Shown: piece by piece, positions 28,001-36,671 of the stretch
Layout: the number at the start of each line of letters is the position of its first letter
Position numbering within the stretch: the stretch's first letter is position 1
NCBI GenBank assembly: GCA_016713735.1
Contig: JADJOP010000038.1
Location: 1-44,274 of the forward strand
Length of the DNA: 44,274 nt
Reading direction: 5' to 3'
Source of the DNA: Bryobacterales bacterium
Lineage (GTDB): Bacteria; Acidobacteriota; Terriglobia; Bryobacterales; Bryobacteraceae
The notes under the pieces: generated by a model
Told to the model about the DNA's origin: nothing
The model's input: only the letters and a program-made list of their open reading frames with translations
Databases searched by the model: none
Position numbers and translations under genes: made by a program

Positions 28001-28308
28001 TTCATCCAGGGAGGGCTGAGGAAGGCAGGTCCGGCAGGGGGGACAGAGGCTTTGTCGCCGCGCGCGCCCATGTCGAAGAGCAGCACGCCGCCGAAGCCGG
28101 CGTCTTTCATGGCCTGGAGTTCTTCGCGGGCCGTTGTCGGGTTGACGTGGCCGTTGAGCCAGAGCCAGTAGGTGTGGGGGCGGGCATCGGGCGGCGGATT
28201 GCGCCAGCCGCGTTCAAGTTCGCCGGTGGCGGTGGGCTGGGCGGTGAGGAGCGCGAGGGCGGCCAAGATGGGGACGAGGATCGGGGCGAGGATGAGGACG
28301 GGACGCAT
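25026..28308 (-). CDS. GH106-family alpha-L-rhamnosidase-like protein, one frame break
   Basis: About 1090 residues, secreted: signal LAPILVPILAALALLTAQP. Typical parts are the start RGWRNPPPDARPHTYWLWLN, AMKDAGFGGVLLFDMG, QLGLQVDFSVVSSWDLGGHW, then LYLASYEVVGPVWSPGF, VDSLLANAAVDEIQGEFWP, VHMEAFTSFEGWQEGP, the Ca/sugar-site region FTEGGNHMVWHTWTHGP, and a C-terminal jelly-roll with DLGNLWNIGEVWLNGKPLG. GH106 enzymes cleave alpha-L-rhamnosyl residues from rhamnogalacturonan, gums or ulvan-like glycans. A single frame break lies near 27540-27560. The ATG follows AGGAG and its preceding TAA overlaps the isomerase stop. The stop sits in the ribosome binding site of the sulfatase gene, implying coupling. 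Confidence 0.85.
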
Positions 28309-28309
28309 A

Positions 28310-29767
28310 TTACTTCTCCTGTGCGACGAGGACGGATTCAATGCCGAGGGTGTTGGCAATGTGCTGGAGGCTGGCGGCGTGGTGGCCAATGCCGAGGGCG
28401 AAGTGATGGGTGGGTCCTTCGGCGACCCAGCGTTTGAGGAAGCCGCGGATGTCGGGGCCAAAGAAGCCGCGGGTATTGGTATTGCCGGTGGCGGGGATGA
28501 GGCCGCCGACGCTTTGCCCTTCGGCGAGGATGAACTTGAATTTGCCGTCGGCCTTCACACCGATGCTGAGCATGGTGATGGCGCCTTCCTTGATGCGGAA
28601 CTCGACGCTGGCGCCGCTGCCGGGCTTGCCATGGTACTTGAGCAGGGAGCGGAGGACGGGGCGGCCGTCGGCGATGTTGATGTGGTGCGGGCCGTCGTGG
28701 CCGACCAGGACGAAGCCTTCGCGGAAATCAACGGGGTGGAACTCGGCAAAGGAGCCGCCGATGTCGAGGCGGTCCATGAGGAGCATGGCGATGCAGGTTT
28801 TGAGATCGGACTCGCCGCACATGGGGAAGCCGGCGGCGGTGAGGAGCGAGTTGCCGACGATCAGGTTGGTGACGAGTTCGCGCAGGGGGCTGCCGGGTTC
28901 GGCGTCGTAGTAGTAGGCGAGGCCGTCGAGTTGGTGGTGGGCGATGAAGCGGTCGAGCGTGACGGCGGCGAAGGCGGCGCGGCGGAGATGTTCGTCAGTG
29001 AGCTTTGTAGTAACAGGGTCGACGCCGGGGTCAGGGGTGTCGAAGAGAGCGAGAATTTCGGAGCATTTACGCTGAATATCGGTTTCGGTGACGTCGCGGC
29101 TGAGGCGGAGGAGGTCGTCGGCCTCGGTTTGGACGACGTGGCAGCCGAAGGCGGCGGTGAGGGAGGTCTGGTCGGTCTGCATGTCGAGCATGTGCTCGAT
29201 GGGATGGCCGAAGTGGCCGATGCGGGCGCGTTTGACGTCGTGGAGGGCCATGGCGATGTCGCACCAGGAGCGGAGTTCGGCTTCGGCCTGGGGATCGTTA
29301 TCGAGTGTGCCGAGGATCACCTCGGGGGGGCGCTTGCCCATGCGAATGGCCACACCAAGGAACTCGGGGACGGAGCAGAAGTCGTCGTTGGCGAGTTGCA
29401 TGTGGGTGGTGGCGCGCGGGTAGTCCATGGCGGAGAGGGGCTGCAGGGCGACAAGGACGATGGGGACGTCGAGCGACCGGACGATGGCTCCGAAACTGGC
29501 CGAGGTGGCGTAGGTGAGCATGTCGCAGAAGACGAGATCGAGGTCGGCCGCCTTGAGCTTGGGGAGGAGGGCGTAGGCGTCTTGGGCCTTGTCGACCATA
29601 CCGAAGTTGAAAACGGTAACACCGGTGGCGGTCACTCTTTGTTCGAGAATGGCGAGCTTGGCCATGAGCTCATCGAGCAGGCCGGGGAACTGGTTCCAGT
29701 AGACGTGGTAGCCGACGCCGAAGATGCCGATGCGGGCGGTGCGGGGTTTCCTGCGGGGGACGTTCAT
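28310..29767 (-). CDS. L-fucose/L-arabinose isomerase-like protein, cytoplasmic
   Basis: 485 residues, no signal peptide. The N-terminal Rossmann-like part reads ARIGIFGVGYHVYWNQFPGL and FCDMLTYATSASFG; the C-terminal part has FPMCGESDLKTCIAMLLMDR, FAEFHPVDFREGFVLVGHDG and GPTHHFALGIGHHAASLQ, with conserved Glu and His residues likely to hold the metal. This matches the L-fucose isomerase C-terminal superfamily, which interconverts aldoses and ketoses. Combined with the rhamnosidase next door, a deoxysugar substrate is plausible but not proven. The start ATG overlaps the MFS gene stop (ATGA) and follows AAAGGAA. No kinase or aldolase gene for the next steps is present in the window. Confidence 0.8.
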   Translation of the reverse strand: MNVPRRKPRTARIGIFGVGYHVYWNQFPGLLDELMAKLAILEQRVTATGVTVFNFGMVDKAQDAYALLPKLKAADLDLVFCDMLTYATSASFGAIVRSLDVPIVLVALQPLSAMDYPRATTHMQLANDDFCSVPEFLGVAIRMGKRPPEVILGTLDNDPQAEAELRSWCDIAMALHDVKRARIGHFGHPIEHMLDMQTDQTSLTAAFGCHVVQTEADDLLRLSRDVTETDIQRKCSEILALFDTPDPGVDPVTTKLTDEHLRRAAFAAVTLDRFIAHHQLDGLAYYYDAEPGSPLRELVTNLIVGNSLLTAAGFPMCGESDLKTCIAMLLMDRLDIGGSFAEFHPVDFREGFVLVGHDGPHHINIADGRPVLRSLLKYHGKPGSGASVEFRIKEGAITMLSIGVKADGKFKFILAEGQSVGGLIPATGNTNTRGFFGPDIRGFLKRWVAEGPTHHFALGIGHHAASLQHIANTLGIESVLVAQEK

Positions 29768-30984
29768 GCGGTTCCTTTCGAGGCTAGAGCAGGGGTGAGA
29801 GGAGCGGGGGCGCGGCGTAGCGCGAGGATCAGCCAGGCGGTGGGATATAAGAGTGCCGAGACAAGAAAGACGGGGCTGAAACCCGCGGCGTCGACCGCTG
29901 GGCCAACGATCAAATTGGAAAGCATGGCGGCGATGCCGCCGCTGGTGCCGGTGAGCCCGACGGCGGTTCCCACTTCGGTGGGAGCGACGGTGTCGCCGAT
30001 CAAGGTGATGTAGTTGGCGATCCAGATGCCGTGGGCGAACATAAGGACGGACATGAGGGCAATGGCGGCATAGGCGGTGCCGGCTGTGGAGGCAAGCCAG
30101 GAAGCCGGGGTGAGGGCGGCGGCGATGCACATGAGGGTGAGGCGGGCACGGCGTGGCTGCCAGCCGCGTTTGACAAGGATGTCAGAGACCCGGCCGGCGG
30201 CGATGTTGGTGACGCCGAGGGCGAAGAAGGGGATCCAGGTGAGGTTGCCGATTTCGGTGAGGGAGAGGCCGCGTTCGCGGTTGAGGTATTGAGGGATCCA
30301 GAACATGTAGAAGTAGAAGACGGGGTCGAAGAAGAAGCGGGCGATCATGAGGCGGCGCATCTCGGGACGGGAGAGAAGGGACGCGAAGCTGGTGCGCTGC
30401 GCAGCCGGCGTGGGGGCGGATTCGGGGAGGCCTCGGAAGGCGAGGAGCCAGAGGGCAAGCCAGGTGGCGCCGAGAAGGGCGGTGGCGAGGAAGGTGCCGC
30501 GCCAGCCGAACAGCGAGGTCCACCAGACGGTGAGCGGGGGAGCAAGGACCGCGCCGAAGGCGGAGCCGCCATTGGCGAAGCCGACAGCGAGCGCACGGCG
30601 GTGGGGCGGCATCCATTCGACAGCGCCTTTGGTGGCGCCGGGGAAGCAGGCGCCTTCCCCGACGCCGAGGAAAAAGCGGGCGGCGCCGAGGGCCCACGGA
30701 CCGTTGGCGATGGCGTGGGCGGCGCTGGCGAGCGACCAGAGGCCGACGGAGAGGGCGAGGCCGAGGCGGGTGCCGAGCGTGTCCATGAGCCGGCCGCCGA
30801 GCGAGAACATCACCGTGTAGCTGGCGACGAAAGCGAAAACGACGCGCGAGTAGGCGGTGTTTGACATGGCGAACTCGCGCGTGAGTTGCGGCGCCAGGAC
30901 GCTGAGCACCTGGCGGTCCAGGAAGCTCAGCGCCGTGGCGAAGAAGAGTAGACCGCAGAGGATCCAGGCTCGATGCGAGGGCAT
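29764..30984 (-). CDS. MFS transporter of the anion:cation symporter type (hexuronate-transporter-like)
   Basis: About 406 residues with twelve predicted membrane helices. Features are ALSFLDRQVLSVLAPQL in helix 1, GRLMDTLGTRLGLALSV between helices 2 and 3, the motif GVGEGACFPGATKGAVEWMP in helix 4, and WRGTFLATALLGATWLALWL. These match the ACS family (ExuT/UxuT, D-galactonate and glucarate transporters), which import sugar acids with protons. Start ATG lies four bases after the TonB receptor stop, and the stop overlaps the isomerase start, so the three genes are tightly coupled. Import of an oligosaccharide or sugar acid released by the GH106 enzyme is inference. Confidence 0.88.
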   Translation of the reverse strand: MPSHRAWILCGLLFFATALSFLDRQVLSVLAPQLTREFAMSNTAYSRVVFAFVASYTVMFSLGGRLMDTLGTRLGLALSVGLWSLASAAHAIANGPWALGAARFFLGVGEGACFPGATKGAVEWMPPHRRALAVGFANGGSAFGAVLAPPLTVWWTSLFGWRGTFLATALLGATWLALWLLAFRGLPESAPTPAAQRTSFASLLSRPEMRRLMIARFFFDPVFYFYMFWIPQYLNRERGLSLTEIGNLTWIPFFALGVTNIAAGRVSDILVKRGWQPRRARLTLMCIAAALTPASWLASTAGTAYAAIALMSVLMFAHGIWIANYITLIGDTVAPTEVGTAVGLTGTSGGIAAMLSNLIVGPAVDAAGFSPVFLVSALLYPTAWLILALRRAPAPLTPALASKGTA

Positions 30985-30988
30985 CGGC

Positions 30989-33900
30989 TTAGAAGTATAG
31001 CCTGAGGGCCAGTTGCATGATGCGCGGGGCGCGCGCGGAGATGTACTCACCAAGCCGCGAGTTCACCTGTGCTCCGCGCGCATCGAAGCGGGCGGCGGTG
31101 TCCACCGAGGCAAACTGCGCATGGTTGAAGGCGTTGTAGGCTTCGGCGCGGAACTGGAGGCGAACGCGTTCATGGACCGGGAAGGTCTTCAGGAGGGAGA
31201 TGTCCCAGTTGTTGATGCCGGGGCCGCGGATGTTGGTGGTGGCGGAGTTTCCGAAGGTGCCGCGAGCGGGAACGCGGAAGACGGTAGGATCGAAATGGCG
31301 GCTGAAGGTACGCTCGCCCTTGGGGATGTTGGGATTGCCGGTCAAGTCGACGCGGGCGCCCTGGCTTGCGGTGCCGGTGATGTCGGTGGGAGTCACTTGG
31401 GTGAAGCCGATGCCGAGCGGGGCGCCGGAGACGAAGCTGGTGATGCCGGAGAGCTGCCAGTCTTTGATGGCATAGCGGGCAACGGCGTTCTTCACATCGG
31501 GGGCGGGGATGTCCCAGGTCCAGTCGATGCGGACGTTGTGGGTGCGGTCAGAGGAGGAGAGCCCGTAGTTCCAGTAGCGCACGGGCAGCAGCACACTGAC
31601 CGGGTTGTTGTCGAAATTGTTGTAGTTCATCGCCTTCGACCAGGTCCAGGCGCCGCCGAACTGGAAGCCCTTGGTGAAGCGGCGGCGGGCGGTGAGTTGC
31701 ATGGAGTGGTAGCTGGAGGAGGAGGCGGGTTCGGACATGAGGATGTCGTTGTAACCGACGATGGGGCGCAGGAATGAGGAAGTGAGCGGCGTGGCCGGAT
31801 TGGTCGGGTCAGCGTTGCGCGGATCGAAGTTGGCGCCGATGGCGATGGCGTTGACGTTTCGGGTCCAGAGCTGGTTGCGGCCGAGGGAGCCGACGTAGCC
31901 GATGTCGACGACGGTGTTCCAGCCGATGTTCTGTTGGACGGAGAGGCTGAAGTTCATGATGCGGGGGATACGATTGCTGCGGTCGAATCCGTTGACGGCC
32001 TGCGGGAAGATGGCGCCGGCCGAGGAACGGATACCGGAGAGGGTTCCGAAGAACACGGTGGGCGTGCTGATGAGGGGAGGTTGGGAGGCAAAGCGGAGCA
32101 GGTTTTCCGACATGTTGGGGCGGCCGTAGAACTGGCCGAAGCCGCCGCGGATGGCGGTCTTGCCATTGCCGAACAGGTCGAGGGCGAAACCGATGCGGGG
32201 GCCGAACTTCATGCCGTAGCCGTCGATGAGGCCGCGCGGATAGCCGTTTTGCGCGGCGACGGCCATGCCGTTTGTCGGGTTGCCGACGCCGGGGCGATGG
32301 CGCCGATGAGGGTGACGGGGTAGATCTGCCCGGTGACGGATGCTGGCCGACGCGTGCGTTATTGACGCGGACGGGGCGGATGAGCTGGACGCCCTGGCTA
32401 GCGTTGTAGAGTTCGGGGGCGAAGGTGGTGAGGCGGTCAGAGCGCATGAAGATGGGGACGAGGTGGTGGAAGCGCATGCCGTATTCGAGCGTGAGGCGGC
32501 GCGTGGCGCGCCAGGTGTCCTGGAGGAACCATTCAACTGCGTGCTGGCGGAAGCTGAGGATGACACGGTTGGAGGCTTCGGCGTAGGTATTGAAGACGCC
32601 GAGGGCGGCGTTGGAGTAAGCGTAGCCGGTGTCGATGGGGTTGGTGGCGACGGGTTGGAAGTTGAGCGTGCCCGTATAGGCTCCGTCGTTCAGTGAGCCC
32701 TGGTAGTTGCGTTCGACCATAATGCCGGCCTTGAGTGTGTGGCTGCCCTGGACCTTGGTGAGGTTGTTGGTGAGGTTGAAGGCGTGCAGCTTCTGGTAGA
32801 AGGGGAAGCGGCCCTCCATAAAGAGGTTGGCGGCGTTGGTGACCCCTCCGAAGGTGGCGTTGGGAATGAGGCCGAGGGGGTTGCTGGCGGGGTTGATCTG
32901 GCCGGCGACGAAGCCGACGGTGGAACGCTGGTTGCGGGTGATCTCCGCGTCGTCGGCGCTGTTGCCTTCTGGACGGCGCGTCCAGCCGAGGCTGGTTTCG
33001 TTGATGAGTGAAGGCGAGAGCACGCCGGTGTAGCGGAGGATGTAGCCTGGCCGTGGAGCCGGTAGGTCTTTTTCATCTGCGGCCAGTTTGTGGCGCCGGA
33101 GGTGAGGATGCCGACGGCGCCAGTCTGTTGATCCACATAGGAAGCGATTGTGAAGGCGAGCGAGTGGTTCTGGCGGATGTTGTAGTCGATGCGCGCGTTC
33201 TCCATGCGGATTGGGGTTTGATTTTCGCTCTGGAAGACGTAGTTATAGCGGCCGCCGGAGATGCCGCGATCGGTGAAGTGGATCTGGGAAGAGCTTAAGG
33301 CAAAAAGGCCGCTGGCGTCGAGACGGCTGGCCGGGACGACGTTACCGGGGTAAACCTGCTGCGTGGTGGGGTCGCGGACAGGAATGACGCGGCCGTTGAG
33401 ATCGAGCGATTGGGTGAAGTCGCCGCGGCGTTCGGCGAGCGTGGGGACGGTGAGCTGGGCGATGGCGGTGGGAACGGTGAGGGGCCAGAACTCCTGCGAC
33501 CAGAAGAAGAAGAGCTTGTCGCGGTTGCGATTGATCTTGCCGATGGGGATGGGGCCACCGATGTTGTAGTTCCAGGTGTTATAGCGGTAGCGGGCCTTGG
33601 AACGGGAGAGGCGGTTATTGAAGAAGTCATTCGCGTTGAACTGCTCGTGGCGCTTGAAGTAGGAGAAGAGGCCGTGGAAGTCCTTGGTGCCGGACTTGGT
33701 GACGAAGTTGACGGTGGCGCCGGAGGAGCGGCCATACTCGGCGGGGTAGTTGGACGCGAGCACTTTCACCCGGCGATGGCGTCCTGGCTGAGCATGACTG
33801 ACGCCGTTGAAGTTGTTGCCCATGGGTTGACGGGCATGCCGTCGACGGTGACGGTGTTGGCGTTGCGGCGGTTGCCCTGAACGCTGAGATCGAAGTTGCG

Positions 33901-34428
33901 GATCGATTCTCCTGGCTGCCAACACCCTGGCCGTCGACGACGCCGGGAGCAGGGCGAGGAGCGTCATGGCGTTGCGGCCCTTGGTCATGAGGTTCTCAAG
34001 CGGGTGTTGCTGATGACGCCGGCGCGTTCAGAACTGGCAACCTGGACGGCAGGCCTTCGGCGGTGACGGAGACCTGGTCGGTGACAGCGCCTATCTCCAA
34101 CGCGAGACGGCCGATTGGCAGAGTCCCGCCGAGGAGAGACGATGCCGGTACGCTGCAGGGTCTTGAATCCGGGCTGGGTCACCGAGAGCGTGTATGCGCC
34201 AGGCTGGAGGCTGCCAATGAGGAAGTCGCCCTGCTCGTTGGTGGTCACGGTGCGTTTGGCGCCGGTGGCGGATTGCACGACGGAGACCTCGGCGCTGGTG
34301 ATGGCGGCGCCGGTGGGATCGACGACGGAACCGACGAGGGTTCCCGTGATGGTTTGCGCAAAGCCCGCGGCTGTGGCGAGCAGGAGGAGCGCAGTGAGAC
34401 AAGCCAGACGGAGGCGGTGAGTCAGCAT
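30989..34428 (-). pseudogene. TonB-dependent outer-membrane receptor with N-terminal carboxypeptidase-regulatory domain, frame-broken
   Basis: About 1100 residues after joining frames. The N-terminus has signal LACLTALLLLATAAGFAQ, then ITGTLVGSVVDPTGAAITSA and QPGAYTLSVTQPGFKTLQRT, the Ig-like carboxypeptidase-regulatory domain common on acidobacterial receptors. A plug-like region follows (RRNANTVTVDGMPVN, NYPAEYGRSSGATVNFVTKS), then a long beta-barrel (NRNRDKLFFFWSQEFWP, QDTWRATRRLTLEYGMRFH, FRAEAYNAFNHAQF) ending LALRLYF, an outer-membrane aromatic C-terminus. Breaks occur near 34150, 34060, 33990, 33900, 33770, 33050 and 32300. The 3' third is clean. No SusD partner is seen. It probably imports glycan fragments or their breakdown products; the substrate is unknown. 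Confidence 0.85.
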
Positions 34429-34457
34429 CGTAGTTCCTTCGTGAGGGGATTGGATCT

Positions 34458-35356
34458 TCATTGGGTGGGGTCGTTCAGGGTTCCGTGTGTTTTCAAAAAC
34501 TGCTCGATGGCCCGCTGCACGCGGAGGGTGTCGGCATCGGTCCAGGTGTGGCGACCGTGGGCGCCGCCGGGAATGGAAACGAGTTGATTGGCCACGCCGG
34601 CCTTCGTGAGCGCGTCGTAGAGGGGGCGGCGTGGGAAAGGGGAAATGGTGGCGTCGGCATCGCCGTGGAGGGTGAGTACGGGTGGGACGCCGGGGCGGAC
34701 CCAGGTAGGGGCGAGAGGCGGCGGGCGAGCGCCTGGGCGTCGCCGGGACCGCGAAACCAGCGGGCGATGTTGGCGCGGTTTTGGGAGAGCATTTCGGCGA
34801 GGTCGGTGGCGCCGTAATAGTTGATGACGGCGCGGGCCTTGGGGGCGGGGCCGGAGTCATGGCAGGGTGCGTCGAAGGAGCCATCGAGCATGGCGGTCAT
34901 CAGGACGAGATGGCCACCGGCGGAGCCACCGGTGAGGACGAGGCGGGCGGGATCCATGCCGTACCTACGCGCCGTTGCGGGCGATCCAGCGGAAGGCGCA
35001 GCGGCAATCCTCGATTGCGGCGGGTGCCGGGGGCGACGCCACTGGAGGCGGTATTGCACGGCGGCGACGCGGTAGCCAAGTTGGAGGTAAGGAAGATACC
35101 AGAGGACGTACTGTTCCTTGGAGCCGGTCTGCCAGCCGCCGCCGTGAATGTAGACGATGGTCGGCCCTGGTTTCTTGTCGTAGGGGATGTAGAGATCGAG
35201 CTTGAGGTCGATGCCACCGGGGGCTGTGCGGTAGACGACGTCGCGTTCGGCGCGGAAGCGCTGGCCGACGAGCGAGGCCCAGTCGCGCGCCGAGTCCTGC
35301 GCGGAAAGCAGGGAGGCGGCAGCGAGGAGAGTTGCCGCGAGACCCCGGATGTTCAT
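34458..35356 (-). pseudogene. Secreted alpha/beta-hydrolase esterase, frame-broken
   Basis: About 299 residues after joining. Signal peptide GLAATLLAAASLLSA, then RDVVYRTAPGGIDLKLDLYI, oxyanion motif TIVYIHGGGWQTGSK, nucleophile elbow VLTGGSAGGHLVLM, INYYGATDLAEML, then in another frame PPVLTLHGDADATI (acid) and IPGGAHGRHTW (His). The catalytic triad is therefore complete. Breaks lie near 35045, 34975 and 34725. It heads the operon that continues with the TonB receptor, and is divergent from the regulator at 35406. It resembles the esterase at 22671 in size and motifs and may remove ester groups from the same glycan. Confidence 0.8.
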
Positions 35357-35360
35357 ATAA

Positions 35361-35376
35361 TGAACACTTGCGTTCA
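35361..35376. promoter_or_regulatory. Imperfect palindrome, candidate operator between divergent genes
   Basis: TGAACACTTGCGTTCA pairs in six of eight positions about its centre, with perfect TGAAC and GTTCA outer arms. It lies between the divergent esterase operon and the regulator gene and overlaps the regulator's candidate -35 hexamer. A dimeric regulator binding here could control both directions. Identity of the regulator is inference from position. Confidence 0.5.
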
Positions 35377-35396
35377 TTTTCGTGTACATTTGATAT
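35368..35396 (+). promoter_or_regulatory. Candidate promoter of the hybrid regulator gene
   Basis: TTGCGT at 35368-35373 and TGATAT at 35391-35396 are separated by 17 bases. The start codon is only nine bases beyond the -10, so the leader would be a few bases. The -35 lies inside the candidate operator. Confidence 0.4.
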
Positions 35397-35405
35397 GGCA
35401 ATCCG

Positions 35406-36575
35406 ATGAAGAAGTCAAGCCCTCCCCAGAATGCGAAGGCGCGGGCCGGAGCCGGAACGCTGGACAAGGGGCTCACGGTGCTGGAAACCGTGGAGGCCTC
35501 GGCGCACCCGGTGGGGGTTCAGGAGATTGCAGGGGCGACGGGGATTCAGCGTCTGGCCGTGTACCGGCTGCTATGCACGCTGGAGGAGCGAGGCGTGGCG
35601 CGCGATGACGCCAAGCGCTACCGGGCGATGCGGAGGCGGCGCAAGCTGCTGATCGGCTATGCGGGCCCGCTGACGGGGAACACGTTTCGCGAGGATGCGG
35701 CGGCATCGTTGCAGCAAGCGGCGCACGCCGAGGGTGTGGACCTGATGCTGCTGGATAACGGGGTGGAAGACCAGGAGGCGGGTAATGCGCAACGAAGGGA
35801 TGGTGGAGGCGCGCGTGGACGTTGCGGTGTTCTTCCAACCAGTGGAATCGCTGAGGACATGATGGCGGCGGACTATCGGAGGCGGGGCGGCCGTTCATCA
35901 CGGTGGACCGGCCCATCGCCGGGGGGGCGTATTTCGGCGCCAACAACTATCAAGCGGGAAAGCTGGCCGGGCGGCGCTGGGGCGGTTTGCGCGCGAGCGC
36001 TGGAAGGGGCGTTTAACCGGGTGGTGCTAGTGGAGGGGCCTAACACGAGCACAAACGTGCAGGCGTGACTGGCGGGGTGCTGGTAGGGTTTGCGCGACCT
36101 GGTGGGAAGCGGTGGAGGAATCGAAGGTGATTCACCTTCCTGGCAATGCCAATCGCGAGGCGAGCCGGTTGGCGATGGCGGGGTTGCTGCGGCGGGGAGG
36201 AGGGCAGGTCGCGGTTGCTGGTCACCGGGGATTCAACGACATCAGCGCGATCGGCGTGCTGGATGCGGTGCGGGGGCCAAGCGCGACAAGTGGGTGGCGA
36301 TCGTGGGGCACAACGCGATGCGCGAGGGACGGATGGAGATTCGCAAGCCGGCAAGCCCGTTTCTGGCATCGGTGGCGTACTTTCCGGAACGGTATGGGGC
36401 GAGGCTGGTGAAGTTGGCCTCGGCCATGGCGGGTGGTGAGACGGTGCCGCTGGCTGTTTACACCGACCACGCCGTGTTGGATCAGGAGAATGTGGACGTG
36501 CTGTATCCGGGCGAACGGGATTCGGGCGCTTCTACTGACCGGCGGTCGGATAGGACTCACGCGAGGAAGGACTAG
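35406..36575 (+). pseudogene. Hybrid transcription regulator: IclR-type helix-turn-helix plus LacI-type sugar-binding domain, frame-broken
   Basis: The first 80 residues match an IclR winged helix: GTLDKGLTVLETVEAS, GVQEIAGATGIQRLAVYRLL, CTLEERGVARDD. IclR proteins normally continue into a GAF-like effector domain. Here a type-1 periplasmic-binding fold follows instead: KLLIGYAGPLTGNTFREDAA, LMLLDN, EARVDVAVFFQPVESL, ADRLSEAGRPFITVDRP-like text in mixed frames, YFGANNYQAGKLAGR, FNRVVLVEGPNTSTNVQAR, VTGFNDISAIGVLDAVRG, WVAIVGHNAMREGRMEIRKP and FLASVAYFPERYGARL. About eight frame changes are needed. It would bind a sugar-like ligand and control the divergent carbohydrate operon. The end is 36538 or 36575 depending on frame. 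Confidence 0.7.
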
Positions 36576-36596
36576 AAAAAATACCCGCGGCGCGTA

Positions 36597-36612
36597 CCAT
36601 GCGGCCGCATGG
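36597..36612. promoter_or_regulatory. Perfect 16-bp palindrome of unknown role
   Basis: CCATGCGGCCGCATGG is a perfect palindrome in the gap between the regulator and the PEP-CTERM gene. There is no T-run directly after it on either strand, so it is not a standard terminator, although TATTTTTT lies about 14 bases beyond it on the minus strand. It could be a protein-binding site. Confidence 0.4.
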
Positions 36613-36644
36613 GGCGTTCCAGAACCACAGTCCTATAGGGGCGA

Positions 36645-36668
36645 GGCAGTGGACAGTAGGACACTGCC
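36645..36668 (+). promoter_or_regulatory. Inverted repeat ahead of the PEP-CTERM protein gene
   Basis: GGCAGTG and CACTGCC form perfect seven-base arms around a ten-base spacer, ending four bases before a candidate ATG at 36672. It may be a hairpin in the leader or an operator; no other evidence bears on it. Confidence 0.35.
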
Positions 36669-36671
36669 AAC

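Noticed and set aside
28172..30013. A 613-residue open frame on the + strand opposite the isomerase gene
   Set aside because: Low-complexity Gly/Ala/Val/Glu text antisense to a well-supported isomerase-like gene.
30031..30864. A 277-residue + strand frame rich in Glu and Gly
   Set aside because: Antisense to the MFS transporter, no domain, no ribosome binding site.
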